From Candidatus Devosia phytovorans (GTDB lineage Bacteria; Pseudomonadota; Alphaproteobacteria; Rhizobiales; Devosiaceae): a DNA stretch of 64,000 bases. Shown here piece by piece: positions 7,950 through 16,138 of this stretch. The DNA lies in the NCBI GenBank assembly GCA_029202405.1, contig CP119312.1:1803001-1867000 (forward strand). The letters are read 5' to 3'. A program made the position numbers and the translations under genes. The notes under the pieces are model-generated. The model was not told the DNA's origin, did not search any database, and saw only the letters and a list, made by a program, of their open reading frames with translations. Position 1 is the stretch's first letter; each line of letters starts with the position of its first letter.

Positions 7950-8774
7950 TCAGGCCGCCTGGGCCCTGAGCGCTTCGGTTATGAATTGCATGGACGCCTC
8001 CAGCGCCGCAGCCGGATCGGGCAACTGTCGCAGTTCCTCGGCAAAGGGCTCGAAGGACAGCGGGCCGGTATAGCCACCGCGGCGCAGGGCTGCGATCTGG
8101 CCAATATTGTCGAGGCGATCCTTCGGGCCGACCAGCAGGCGATGGCTGTCGCGCATGTCGCGCACCGCGATCAAGGGATCGTCCACGCCGGAAATGTGGA
8201 TGAGGCCGGTCAATTCGGGGAAAATATCGGCTTCGCCGGCCAGATGATGATGGAAGGTATCGTGGGTCAGGCGGAAGACGTCACGGCCGTCGGCGGCGTC
8301 GATCGCGGCGACGGCTTCCTTCTTTGACCGTAGGGTGCAAGTTTCGAAGCCCAGGCATTCGACGAGGCCGATGATGCCGTGGCGGCGCAGGATGGGGGCA
8401 AGACCCTTCAGCGCTTCGGTGGCATGGGCGATGCGCGTGGCGCCGTCGATGGCCTGGCCGGAATTGTCTGCCACGAGCACCAGGGCTTCGGCACCACTCT
8501 CGGCGCAGTAGCGGGCCAGTGCCTCGGCCTCGGCGGCGCGTGCCTCTGACCAGAGGTTGAACTTTTGCAGGGCGTTGATGGTGATGATGGTTACGCCATG
8601 CGCGGCGGCGAGGCGCTTGACCTCCGCAGCAGGCGTGCCATCGAGTATGGCTTGCCCGCTGATATCATTGCGGATTTCGACGCGCGGAGCATTGATTTTG
8701 CTGGCAAGGACAAAGAAATCGGCCAGCGAAAGCTGGGGCGCCGTCATGTGATTGACCGCAAATTCGAGCGACAA
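7950..8774 (-). CDS. iolI: IolI-like 2-keto-myo-inositol isomerase (TIM-barrel)
   Basis: This 274-residue sugar-phosphate isomerase/epimerase-fold protein opens SLEFAVNHMTAPQLS, matching the IolI family start. Likely barrel metal ligands lie in LVECLGFE (about residue 143), RLTHDTFHHHLAGE (about 177) and GLIHISGV. IolI interconverts keto-inositols. The start is TTG 8774, supported by a GGAGGG ribosome site 7 bases upstream. It is the first gene of the minus-strand operon and lies about 60 bases below the candidate promoter and IolR-type site. An inosose epimerase role cannot be separated from isomerase by sequence. Confidence 0.78.
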   Translation of the reverse strand: MSLEFAVNHMTAPQLSLADFFVLASKINAPRVEIRNDISGQAILDGTPAAEVKRLAAAHGVTIITINALQKFNLWSEARAAEAEALARYCAESGAEALVLVADNSGQAIDGATRIAHATEALKGLAPILRRHGIIGLVECLGFETCTLRSKKEAVAAIDAADGRDVFRLTHDTFHHHLAGEADIFPELTGLIHISGVDDPLIAVRDMRDSHRLLVGPKDRLDNIGQIAALRRGGYTGPLSFEPFAEELRQLPDPAAALEASMQFITEALRAQAA

Positions 8775-8838
8775 AATCGCACCCTCCCGTGAGCGCCAGA
8801 CTTGTGCCGTGAGGCGGTCTGATTATTTGCTATGTCAA

Positions 8839-8867
8839 ATGAAACACAGGTTCTGCATTCCTGTCAA
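8839..8867 (-). promoter_or_regulatory. sigma-70-type promoter of the iolI-ibpA-iatA-iatP-iolG operon
   Basis: On the minus strand a perfect -35 TTGACA (8862-8867) is followed by a 17-base spacer and a -10 TTTCAT (8839-8844). Transcription would start near 8832, about 58 bases before the iolI-like TTG codon. The IolR-type operator ends 3 bases upstream of the -35. Confidence 0.65.
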
Positions 8868-8870
8868 TGC

Positions 8871-8884
8871 GGAATGTTCATTCC
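8871..8884. promoter_or_regulatory. IolR-type operator GGAA-N6-TTCC
   Basis: The 14-mer GGAATGTTCATTCC is a perfect 6-bp inverted repeat. It fits GGAA-N6-TTCC, the motif described for the RpiR-family inositol repressor IolR of Sinorhizobium meliloti. It abuts the promoter of the inositol transporter operon. No iolR gene lies in the window. Confidence 0.7.
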
Positions 8885-9100
8885 AAAATTGGAGCAGATG
8901 TGCCGGAATCCAGGGCAAATCGGCGACCAGATATTCCCCGTTCGAAACAGAAAACGTCTGATACGAATCGCCGGACCCGCAAGACCACAAGGCTCTGGGC
9001 GGTTTGGCGCATCTCGGCTCATGCCTGATCACTGCATGCTGGATGCCGTCGAAGAGTCGAAATTGACCAGTTGGGCAAAGTCGGCGAGCTGTGCTCGGAT
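8885..9100. other. non-coding gap upstream of the inositol promoter
   Basis: Together with the promoter this is a 326-base stretch without a gene. Beyond the operator I see no convincing reading frame with a ribosome site, no clear terminator for cutC and no RNA gene. Confidence 0.6.
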
Positions 9101-9814
9101 CTAGTCCCGCATCAGGGCCTTGAGCGCGCGGACATTGTCGACACTGGTCGCTTTGCGATTGAGGCTGACAAAGCCCAGTCGCGTCGCGGGGGCGCTGGCC
9201 GGCGCGGCGGGAGCCGAGCCGGAGCCGTGCAGGGCCGTGAGCGGTACACGGGCGAGGATGGTAGGCGCGGTCTGTGCATTCACTCCGGAGCCGGCCAGAA
9301 TGGTGATGCGACCGGCGGCTGCCTGATGCGCCAGCGCCAGATTGTCCACGCCCTCCGCCGCGGTCAGGGCGCCGCCTGAGGTGAGAATGGTGTCGAAGCC
9401 AAGTTCCGCGGCCTGTTCGACGGCCTCGGCAAAATCGGGGACGAGGTCAAAGGCGCGGTGCAGTGTGCGCTTGAGGCCGGTGGAGGCCGCGACCAGCACG
9501 CGTAACATATCGGTATCCAATCGGCCGTCCGGAAGGCTGGCGCCAAGGACGACGCCTTCAAGGCCTGCGGCGCGAATAGCCGCTATATCGCCGAGCATGG
9601 CGTCGAGATCATGGGCGTCGAAGACGAAGTCGCCGGGCCGCGGACGAACCATGGCGCGGGTGGGGACTTTTGCCTTGGCAGCCAGCGCGATGAGACCTGG
9701 CGTGGGGGTCAAGCCGCCGAGTTCGAGGGCCGAACAGAGTTCGATACGGTCGGCGCCACCGTCAATGGCCGCGGCAAAGCCTTTGGCGTCGTCGACGCAG
9801 ATTTCGAGCAGCAT
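9101..9814 (-). CDS. cutC: CutC family protein
   Basis: This 237-residue TIM-barrel protein begins MLLEICVDDAKGFAAAIDGGADRIELCSALELGGLTPT, the hallmark N-terminus of CutC. Conserved blocks RPRPGDF, GVVLGASLPDGRLD, HRAFDLVPD and LTSGGALTAAEGVD follow. CutC was first linked to copper homeostasis in E. coli, but its biochemical role is not settled. The ATG at 9814 overlaps the stop of the upstream kinase gene (TGATG), so the two are co-translated. The pairing with a sugar kinase hints at a role in carbohydrate metabolism rather than copper handling. Confidence 0.88.
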   Translation of the reverse strand: MLLEICVDDAKGFAAAIDGGADRIELCSALELGGLTPTPGLIALAAKAKVPTRAMVRPRPGDFVFDAHDLDAMLGDIAAIRAAGLEGVVLGASLPDGRLDTDMLRVLVAASTGLKRTLHRAFDLVPDFAEAVEQAAELGFDTILTSGGALTAAEGVDNLALAHQAAAGRITILAGSGVNAQTAPTILARVPLTALHGSGSAPAAPASAPATRLGFVSLNRKATSVDNVRALKALMRD

Positions 9815-10728
9815 CAGGACCAGCCTTCCGAAAAACCGAGATTGGCCGCACCGATGAGGCCCGCGTCGACGGTGAGTTGGGCGGGGACCACCAGCGGCTG
9901 GTTCGTCTTGCGCAGGATCTGGCTGCGCACGGCCGTATCGAGCCTTGCGATCAGCGGCGCGCTGTTGCCCAGGCCACCGCCGACCGGGATGATGTCGGGT
10001 CCGACGATATTGGCGACCAGCGACAGCGGCTGGGCGACGAGTTCCACGTAGAGATCCACCGTGTGCGCCGCCGCGGCGTCGCCAAAGGTCCAGTTGTCGA
10101 TGATGGCGGTACTGGCGAGGTCGGCTCCATGCAGGTGTCGGTGCAGTTTTTCGATGCCGCGGGCGCCACCGACCGTATCGAGGCATCCCATGCGGCCACA
10201 GCCGCAAGAAAAATGCGGCAGGTCGTAGGGTGGGACGGAAACTTTAGTAGCGGTGATGGTGCCGTGTCCCCATTCGCCCGACCAGCCACCGGCGCCCTGA
10301 TGCAGCTTGCCGTCGACCACCATGGCGCCACCGACGCCAGTGCCCAGGATCGCGCCGAAGACCACGCGATGGCCCCTGCCCGCTCCGGCATGGGCCTCGG
10401 CCAGCACGAAGCAATCGGCGTCATTGGCGACGAGGACAGGGCAGCCGAGATGGTCACTGAGGTCGCCAGCCAGATTGCGGTTATGGATGGAGGGAATATT
10501 GGCGACGGTAGCAATGCCGGTGGCCGGATCGACCACGCCGGTGACGGATATGGCGACGGGCGAACCCGCGGGCGCGCCGCCCCGTTCGACCAGCGCGGCA
10601 ATGGCTTCGGCCAGCGCGGAAAAATCCTGGAGCGGGGTGGGCACGCGGCCGATGGACGTCAGGGTTTCCGGGCCGCTGGCAGTCGCGGCCTTGATGGCGG
10701 AGCCGCCGATGTCGAAACAGGTGATCAT
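9814..10728 (-). CDS. ROK-family sugar kinase (N-acetylglucosamine kinase-like)
   Basis: This 304-residue cytosolic kinase has an N-terminal phosphate-binding motif CFDIGGSAIKAA and the catalytic segment VANDADCFVLAEAHAGAGRGH. A second ATP motif follows (GTGVGGAMVVDGKLHQGAGGWSGEWGH). The zinc-binding ROK motif is HFSCGCGRMGCLDTVGG around residues 177-193. These features match ROK hexokinases such as NagK or glucokinase, and the E-H pattern (GEWGH) suits N-acetylhexosamine or glucose kinases. It is translationally coupled to cutC. Substrate identity is not determined by the sequence. Confidence 0.8.
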   Translation of the reverse strand: MITCFDIGGSAIKAATASGPETLTSIGRVPTPLQDFSALAEAIAALVERGGAPAGSPVAISVTGVVDPATGIATVANIPSIHNRNLAGDLSDHLGCPVLVANDADCFVLAEAHAGAGRGHRVVFGAILGTGVGGAMVVDGKLHQGAGGWSGEWGHGTITATKVSVPPYDLPHFSCGCGRMGCLDTVGGARGIEKLHRHLHGADLASTAIIDNWTFGDAAAAHTVDLYVELVAQPLSLVANIVGPDIIPVGGGLGNSAPLIARLDTAVRSQILRKTNQPLVVPAQLTVDAGLIGAANLGFSEGWS

Positions 10729-10884
10729 GAAGATGTTCTAGCTGAAGAAGAGCCGGCCGGGCTCAGCCGAGCGGTATCAAGGGTTCAAATTCATGCCCGC
10801 GTCGGTGCCGCACTGTCAATCTGCGCGCTTTTGCGCTTCCCGCATGCCGCTGCGCCGCTTAGCTTGCCGTCGCGACTAGGGGGT

Positions 10885-12087
10885 ATGTGTGTGAGCGAGA
10901 TGACCATGGCCGGCGGTAGCCGGCGCGAATTCGTGCAGCCGATCATGGCGGGGGCGCTGGCGGCCGTGGTCGGCTATGCCAGCACCTTCACGCTGGTGCT
11001 GGCAGCACTGACCGGTGCCGGTGCCTCGCCGCAACAGGCCGGTTCTGGCCTGATGACGGTGTGCATTGCCATCGGCATTCTCAACATCGTGGTGAGTTCG
11101 CGCCTCAAGGTGCCGGTGAGCTTTGCCTGGTCGACGCCGGGCGTCGCCTTCCTGCTCACCGTCGGCGAACCCGTGGGCGGTTTTCCAGCCGTGGCCGGTG
11201 CCTTCCTCGTGGCTGCGGGGCTGATCGTGCTCACGGGCCTGATCAAGCCGCTGGCCCGCGCCGTCGCCGCGATTCCCGCGCCGATTGCCAATGCCATGCT
11301 GGCGGGCATGTTGCTCACGCTCTGTCTCGCGCCGATCACCGCCGTTGCGGAAATGCCGGCGCTGGCACTGCCGATTCTGCTGGCCTGGGTGGTGGGCATG
11401 CGCTTTGCCCGGCGCTATGCGGTGCCGATCGCCGTGGTGGTGACGGGCATTATGCTGGCTTTTTCAACCCATCTCCCCGCGCATGCGCTCGATGGCAGCT
11501 GGCCGGCCTTTGTGCCGGTGATGCCGGTCTTTACCTGGGACGCCATCATCCGCATCGGCCTGCCGCTCTATGTGGTCACCATGGCCTCGCAGAACCTGCC
11601 GGGTCTGGCCGTCATGCAAGCCAATGGTTTTACCCTCCAGCCGGCGCCGCTGTTCGTCTTCACCGGCATAGCCAGCGCAGCCACAGCCTTCTTTGGCGGA
11701 CACACCGGCAATCTCGCCGCCATCACCGCAGCGATCTGCGCGGGACCGGAGGCGCATCCGGATCGCAACAAGCGCTGGGTGGCGCCGGTTTCGGCGGGCG
11801 TGGTCTACCTGCTGATCGCACCGGGCGCGAGCCTCGCCGCCGCCTTCATCGCCGCCTCGCCGCCGTTGCTGATTCAGGCGGTGGCCGGCCTCGCACTGTT
11901 GTCGTCTCTCGCCGCTGCGCTGTCGGGTGCGTTGGCAGCAGAGGAGACGCGGCTGCCGGCGGTTTTGACCTTTGTCACCACGGCATCGGGAATCACCATT
12001 GTCGGCGTGGGGGCGCCCTTCTGGGGACTGGTGGCCGGCATCGGCATGCTGTTGCTGCTCAGATTCGGCATCAGGGCCGAAAATTGA
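10885..12087 (+). CDS. benE: benzoate/H+ symporter BenE family transporter
   Basis: This 400-residue inner-membrane protein has about 11-12 hydrophobic segments. The segment REFVQPIMAGALAAVVGYASTFTLVLAAL at the N-terminus and the FFGGHTGNLAAITAAICAGPEAHPD block are typical of the BenE family of aromatic-acid importers. The open frame extends far upstream, but that part reads antisense to the ROK kinase and is not coding. ATG 10885 follows AGGGGG closely, and GTG 10891 is an equally possible start. No benzoate catabolic genes are near, so the substrate is uncertain. Confidence 0.83.
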   Translation: MCVSEMTMAGGSRREFVQPIMAGALAAVVGYASTFTLVLAALTGAGASPQQAGSGLMTVCIAIGILNIVVSSRLKVPVSFAWSTPGVAFLLTVGEPVGGFPAVAGAFLVAAGLIVLTGLIKPLARAVAAIPAPIANAMLAGMLLTLCLAPITAVAEMPALALPILLAWVVGMRFARRYAVPIAVVVTGIMLAFSTHLPAHALDGSWPAFVPVMPVFTWDAIIRIGLPLYVVTMASQNLPGLAVMQANGFTLQPAPLFVFTGIASAATAFFGGHTGNLAAITAAICAGPEAHPDRNKRWVAPVSAGVVYLLIAPGASLAAAFIAASPPLLIQAVAGLALLSSLAAALSGALAAEETRLPAVLTFVTTASGITIVGVGAPFWGLVAGIGMLLLLRFGIRAEN

Positions 12088-12728
12088 GCCTGCCACATGG
12101 GGTCATCATTGCCGGCGGCAAGGGTGAACGGCTCGGCAGCGTGCGCAAGGCGCAGATTCGCATCGGCGGAATCAGGCTGATCGATCGGGTTGCGGCGGCC
12201 TTGAACGGTCTCGAAACCTTGCTGGTGGCCGTGGGGCCGGTGGATGACGGGCGCAACACCCTGCAGCGGGCTGCAACGGTCACCGATCTTGATTCTCCTG
12301 TCGGCGGCCCTCTGGCGGGGCTAGCGGCTGCAGTGGACTGGCTGACGCGCAACGGCATTACACAGGGACAGCTGCTGTCCTCGGCCGTCGATACGCCCTT
12401 CCTGCCATCCGACTTCAGCATCGTTTTGCGCCACCATATCGGCGATGCGCCGGCAGCCTATGCGGCCTGGGACGATCAATTCTATCCACCCAATGCCCTG
12501 TGGCAGCTGTCAGCGCTGCAGGACCTGCCGGGCCGGGTACGGGACGATCGGGCGCCGCCAAGCCTCAAGGCGCTGCTGCGCGACCTGGGTGCCGTCGAGG
12601 TCGACTGGCAGACGCGAGCGGCGGAAAATCCCTTCGTCAATCTCAACACATTGGACGACCTCGTCACCCTTGGCAGGCGAATGAAAAAGGCGACGCTGTC
12701 ACCACTTATTCACAAGCGCGATGATTGA
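12084..12728 (+). CDS. mobA: molybdenum cofactor guanylyltransferase MobA
   Basis: This 214-residue cytosolic nucleotidyltransferase links GMP to molybdopterin. The NTP-binding motif IIAGGKGERLGSVRKAQIRIGG stands at the N-terminus, GGPLAGLAAAVDWL near residue 75 and the metal site SAVDTPFLPSD near residue 99. The TTG start at 12084 overlaps the benE stop as TTGA, so the two are translationally coupled. The open frame extends upstream but is out of register with any real gene. The final residues NPFVNLNTLDDL are typical of MobA. Confidence 0.85.
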   Translation: MSLPHGVIIAGGKGERLGSVRKAQIRIGGIRLIDRVAAALNGLETLLVAVGPVDDGRNTLQRAATVTDLDSPVGGPLAGLAAAVDWLTRNGITQGQLLSSAVDTPFLPSDFSIVLRHHIGDAPAAYAAWDDQFYPPNALWQLSALQDLPGRVRDDRAPPSLKALLRDLGAVEVDWQTRAAENPFVNLNTLDDLVTLGRRMKKATLSPLIHKRDD

Positions 12729-12791
12729 GGGCTTGGCAAAGCAAAATTCATCGGCTAAACGGACCTCGCTTTCGCAAGAAGGCATCGATGT

Positions 12792-12867
12792 TCCGCGATA
12801 GCTCAGTTGGTAGAGCGTTCGACTGTTAATCGAATGGTCGCTGGTTCGAGTCCAGCTCGCGGAGCCA
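12792..12867 (+). tRNA. tRNA-Asn (GTT)
   Basis: A complete 76-base cloverleaf is visible. The 7-bp acceptor stem TCCGCGA/TCGCGGA, the D-arm AGCTCAGTTGGTAGAGC, anticodon loop CTGTTAA with anticodon GTT, and T-arm GGTTCGAGTCC are all present. CCA is encoded. Confidence 0.97.
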
Positions 12868-12956
12868 TTTCCCTGAAATTGAAACGATTTTTGCGCTACG
12901 CCCGTTAGGGCGCGATGGCGTATATTGGCACACCCCTACCCTCGTGAGGATCCGGC

Positions 12957-13415
12957 ATGAGCAACGGCATGGATATCGACGGCGAAAGCCAGATCACCCT
13001 TTCACGCACCATCGACGCCAATGTGAGCGACGTGTTTTCGGCCTGGACCGATCCGGCGCTGATCGAGCAGTGGCAGGCCGACGAGGCCGAACTTGATGCC
13101 TTCGAGGGCGGCGAATATACCTTCACCACATTCGGCGATGACGAAGATCCGGACGATCATACCGTAAGCGGAGAAATCCTGCAGTTTGTCGAAGACCAGA
13201 AGCTGGTGATGAGCTGGGTGCACAAGGATGGAGAAGGCGAGGATGAGGAGGAATTGATTTTCGTCCTCGACGTCAGTTTCCTGGCGCTGGGAAGTGATCA
13301 GACCAAGGTGACCATCGTCGAGCGGGGCCTGGCCCATGCCGATGCGCAGACCCGCATCTTTTCGATGGAAGCCTGGAGCGCCGCGCTCGAGCAACTGGCT
13401 GAAGTGCTGGAATAA
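12957..13415 (+). CDS. SRPBCC/AHSA1-type protein
   Basis: This 152-residue soluble acidic protein fits the START-like AHSA1 fold. The early segment ITLSRTIDANVSDVFSAWTDPALIEQW is the family opening, followed by alternating beta strands and the C-terminal helix SMEAWSAALEQLAEVLE. Such proteins bind hydrophobic ligands or act as Hsp90-like co-chaperones. The function here is unknown. The ATG follows a GTGAGGATCC region. The photolyase gene starts 47 bases later on the same strand. Confidence 0.72.
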   Translation: MSNGMDIDGESQITLSRTIDANVSDVFSAWTDPALIEQWQADEAELDAFEGGEYTFTTFGDDEDPDDHTVSGEILQFVEDQKLVMSWVHKDGEGEDEEELIFVLDVSFLALGSDQTKVTIVERGLAHADAQTRIFSMEAWSAALEQLAEVLE

Positions 13416-13462
13416 TTGAACCATTTCCGGCTTTCAGACGTATGACGTCTGGAGATTGGACT

Positions 13463-14869
13463 ATGGGTACGACGAATATCGTCTGGCTGCGGAACGATTT
13501 GCGGATTGCCGACAATCCGGCGCTTCGCGCAGCCAGTGTTGGGGGCAGCGCCGTCGCGGCGCTTTACATCCACGAAACGACACCAGGTGTGCGGCCGCCA
13601 GGCGCAGCCGCCCGCTGGTGGCTCAATGCCAGCCTCAACTTGCTGGGCGAGGCGCTGGCCGAGCGCGGTGTCAGTCTCATCGTGCGCTCGGGCGATGCGC
13701 TGCAGGTCGTGCCGCATGTGGCCCGGGAGCTGGGCGCCGAAAGTGTCGTCTGGAACCGGCGCTATGGCAAAGCCGAGCGCGAGGCCGATGCGGCGATCAA
13801 GGCCGAGTTGCGCGAGCGCGGCTTTTCGGCAGCCTCCTGCCCCGGCAATGTGTTGATAGAGCCCTGGGACATCGCCACCGGCCAGGGCAAGCCCTATTCG
13901 GTGTTCACGCCCTTCTGGAAAAATCTGCGCGACATGCCAATCGCCAGCCCGCAGCGGCGGCCAGATGCCCAGGATGCTGTCCGGTTCGCCTGGGTCGACA
14001 AGGACTATCATCAGCCCAAGTGGAGCGAGAAGCTGGGCGAGCACTGGACGATCGGTGAGGACGGCGCCGCCAAGGCGCTGGGTGACTTTTTCGACGATCA
14101 TCTCGACGACTATGCCGAGGGCCGCGATTTCCCGCGCAAGGATGTGACCTCGCGGTTGTCGCCGCATCTACGCTTCGGCGAGATCAGTCCGCGCCAGGTC
14201 TGGCATGCGGCGCAACATGTGGCCCATGGCGATCACACAAAACAGGCAGCGGTAGACAAATTCCTGTCCGAACTGGCCTGGCGTGATTTCAACTATCATC
14301 AGCTCTATCATCGCGACGATATCGCAACTGTCCCCATGCAGGCCAAATATGCCGCCATGGATTGGCGCCGGTCTGACAAGGACCTGCACGCCTGGCAGCA
14401 GGGTCGGACGGGTCTGCCGATCGTCGATGCCGGCATGCGCGAGCTATGGGCGACCGGGTATATGCAGAACCGGGTGCGCATGCTGGTGGCATCGCTACTG
14501 GCCAAGAACCTGCTTATCGACTGGCGCAAGGGCGAACAATGGTTCTGGGATTGCCTCGTCGATGGCGACGTGGCGAGCAATCCAGGCAATTGGCAATGGG
14601 TGGCGGGCAGCGGCCTCGACGCCTCGCCCTATTTCCGCATCTTCAATCCGGTAACGCAAGGCGGACGCTTTGATGGCACGGGCGACTATGTGCGCCGCTG
14701 GGTGCCCGAACTGGCCGACCTGCCGGACAAGTGGATCCATGAGCCAAGCGCCGCGCCCAAGGATGTGCTGGACAAGGCGGGCGTGGTGATCGGCAAGACC
14801 TATCCTGCGCCGATCGTCGATTTGAAGGAAAGCCGGGTGCGGGCGCTGGAAGCAGCGGGGCGGCTGTAA
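13463..14869 (+). CDS. phrB: deoxyribodipyrimidine photo-lyase (CPD class I)
   Basis: This 468-residue light-driven DNA repair enzyme opens cyclobutane pyrimidine dimers. The N-terminal antenna domain starts IVWLRNDLRIADNPAL. The C-terminal FAD domain contains LRFGEISPRQVW, ELAWRDFNYHQLYH, the GRTGLPIVDAGMREL block and the QWVAGSGLDASPYFRIFNP signature. A start at ATG 13442 is in frame, but ATG 13463 has GGAGA at the right distance and gives the usual N-terminus. No TGATCC RpoE-type promoter lies upstream, unlike the RpoE-controlled photolyase reported in Rhodobacter. Confidence 0.93.
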   Translation: MGTTNIVWLRNDLRIADNPALRAASVGGSAVAALYIHETTPGVRPPGAAARWWLNASLNLLGEALAERGVSLIVRSGDALQVVPHVARELGAESVVWNRRYGKAEREADAAIKAELRERGFSAASCPGNVLIEPWDIATGQGKPYSVFTPFWKNLRDMPIASPQRRPDAQDAVRFAWVDKDYHQPKWSEKLGEHWTIGEDGAAKALGDFFDDHLDDYAEGRDFPRKDVTSRLSPHLRFGEISPRQVWHAAQHVAHGDHTKQAAVDKFLSELAWRDFNYHQLYHRDDIATVPMQAKYAAMDWRRSDKDLHAWQQGRTGLPIVDAGMRELWATGYMQNRVRMLVASLLAKNLLIDWRKGEQWFWDCLVDGDVASNPGNWQWVAGSGLDASPYFRIFNPVTQGGRFDGTGDYVRRWVPELADLPDKWIHEPSAAPKDVLDKAGVVIGKTYPAPIVDLKESRVRALEAAGRL

Positions 14870-14886
14870 GCCCTGCCCATTCATCT

Positions 14887-14924
14887 TGGGATGGGTCCCG
14901 GCTCAAGGCCGGGATGACACCGCG
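14887..14924. repeat. palindromic repeat, copy 2 (single arm)
   Basis: The segment GGATGGGTCCCGGCTCAAGG followed by CCGGGATGACACCGCG matches one arm of the elements at 4119-4194 and 63631-63770. It can form a CCCGGC/GCCGGG hairpin and follows the photolyase stop, where it may act as a weak terminator. Confidence 0.75.
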
Positions 14925-15012
14925 TTTGTTGGCGCCACGTCGCAGACTGGAGCATTAAATTGCGTGGGTCATGAGTTGAAAGCAAAACCATACCACCTGC
15001 CCCAGTTAGCCC

Positions 15013-15041
15013 TTGTTGCCTCTGTACAGCGTACCTAACAT
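15013..15041 (+). promoter_or_regulatory. possible cysK promoter
   Basis: TTGTTG at 15013-15018 and TAACAT at 15036-15041 are separated by 17 bases, about 30 bases before the cysK start. The -35 match is weak. Confidence 0.35.
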
Positions 15042-15071
15042 AAGTCCTTACAAAAACTCACAGATCGAGCC

Positions 15072-16121
15072 ATGGCCAAGCATCAAGACCTCATCGGCGC
15101 AATCGGCAATACGCCGCTGATCCGCCTGAATCGCGTTTCCCAGCTCACGGGCTGCGATATCTGGGGCAAGGCCGAGTTCCTCAATCCGGGCCAGTCGGTG
15201 AAGGATCGCGCTGCGCTGTTCATCATCCATGACGCGGTCAAGTCGGGTGCGCTGAAACCAGGTGGCACGATCGTCGAGGGCACGGCTGGCAATACCGGTA
15301 TCGGCCTTACCCTGGTGGCCAATTCGCTCGGCTTCAAGTCGGTGATCGTCATCCCCGAAACGCAGAGCCAAGAGAAGAAGGATGCGCTGCGTCTTTACGG
15401 CGCTGAACTGATCGAGGTGCCGGCCAAGCCCTACAAGAACCCCAACAACTACATCAAGATTTCCGGGCGCCTCGCGGAAAAGCTCAACAGGGAACTGCCC
15501 GAAGGCGCGATCTGGGCCAATCAGTTCGACAATGTCTCCAACAGGCGGGCGCATATCGAGACCACCGGTCCCGAGATCTGGCAGCAGACCAAGGGCCGCA
15601 TTGACGGCTTCATCTGCGCCGTCGGTTCGGGTGGCACGCTGGCGGGCGTGGCCGAAGCGCTGCGCTCGCGCAATCCCGATATCAAGATCGGCCTCGCCGA
15701 TCCGGAAGGGGCCGCGCTTTACAACTACTATGCCAATGGCGAACTGAAATCGTCGGGCAATTCGATCACCGAAGGCATCGGCCAGGGCCGGATCACGGCC
15801 AATCTCGAAGGCCTCACCATCGACAATCCCTATCAGATCCCCGATAGCGAAGCCTTGCCCTATATTTTCGACCTGCTGGAACATGAGGGCCTGTGCCTTG
15901 GCGGTTCGAGCGCGATCAACATCGCCGGCGCCGTGCGCATGGCGCGCGACCTCGGGCCGGGCAAGACCATCGTCACCGTGCTTTGCGACTATGGCAACCG
16001 CTACGCCAGCAAGATCTTCAACCCTGAATTCCTGCACAAACAGGGCCTGCCGGTCCCCAATTGGATGGAAGAGCGGACGCCGATCGACATTTCAAGCGTG
16101 ATCGAGGCGGAGCCGGTCTGA
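15072..16121 (+). CDS. cysK: cysteine synthase A
   Basis: This 349-residue PLP enzyme makes L-cysteine from O-acetylserine and sulfide in the cytosol. The PLP lysine is Lys44 in NPGQSVKDRAA. The phosphate-binding and substrate loops are EGTAGNTGIGL and VGSGGTLAGVAEAL. A C-terminal GGSSAINIAGAVRMA segment also fits. The length is at the upper end of the family and close to the longer alphaproteobacterial CysK form. ATG 15072 gives the usual start. It is a single gene with its own upstream region. Confidence 0.93.
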   Translation: MAKHQDLIGAIGNTPLIRLNRVSQLTGCDIWGKAEFLNPGQSVKDRAALFIIHDAVKSGALKPGGTIVEGTAGNTGIGLTLVANSLGFKSVIVIPETQSQEKKDALRLYGAELIEVPAKPYKNPNNYIKISGRLAEKLNRELPEGAIWANQFDNVSNRRAHIETTGPEIWQQTKGRIDGFICAVGSGGTLAGVAEALRSRNPDIKIGLADPEGAALYNYYANGELKSSGNSITEGIGQGRITANLEGLTIDNPYQIPDSEALPYIFDLLEHEGLCLGGSSAINIAGAVRMARDLGPGKTIVTVLCDYGNRYASKIFNPEFLHKQGLPVPNWMEERTPIDISSVIEAEPV

Positions 16122-16138
16122 CCGACCGGCCCCTGGGC

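Noticed and set aside
8832..9104. 90-codon plus-strand frame in the gap before cutC
   Set aside because: It overlaps the promoter/operator region, has no family resemblance and lacks a good ribosome site.
9877..10884. Upstream extension of the benE frame
   Set aside because: It reads antisense to the ROK kinase. The BenE family starts near 10885.
13416..13462. RpoE-type promoter before the photolyase gene
   Set aside because: No TGATCC element with an 18-base-spaced -10 is present, so membership of the RpoE regulon is not supported here.
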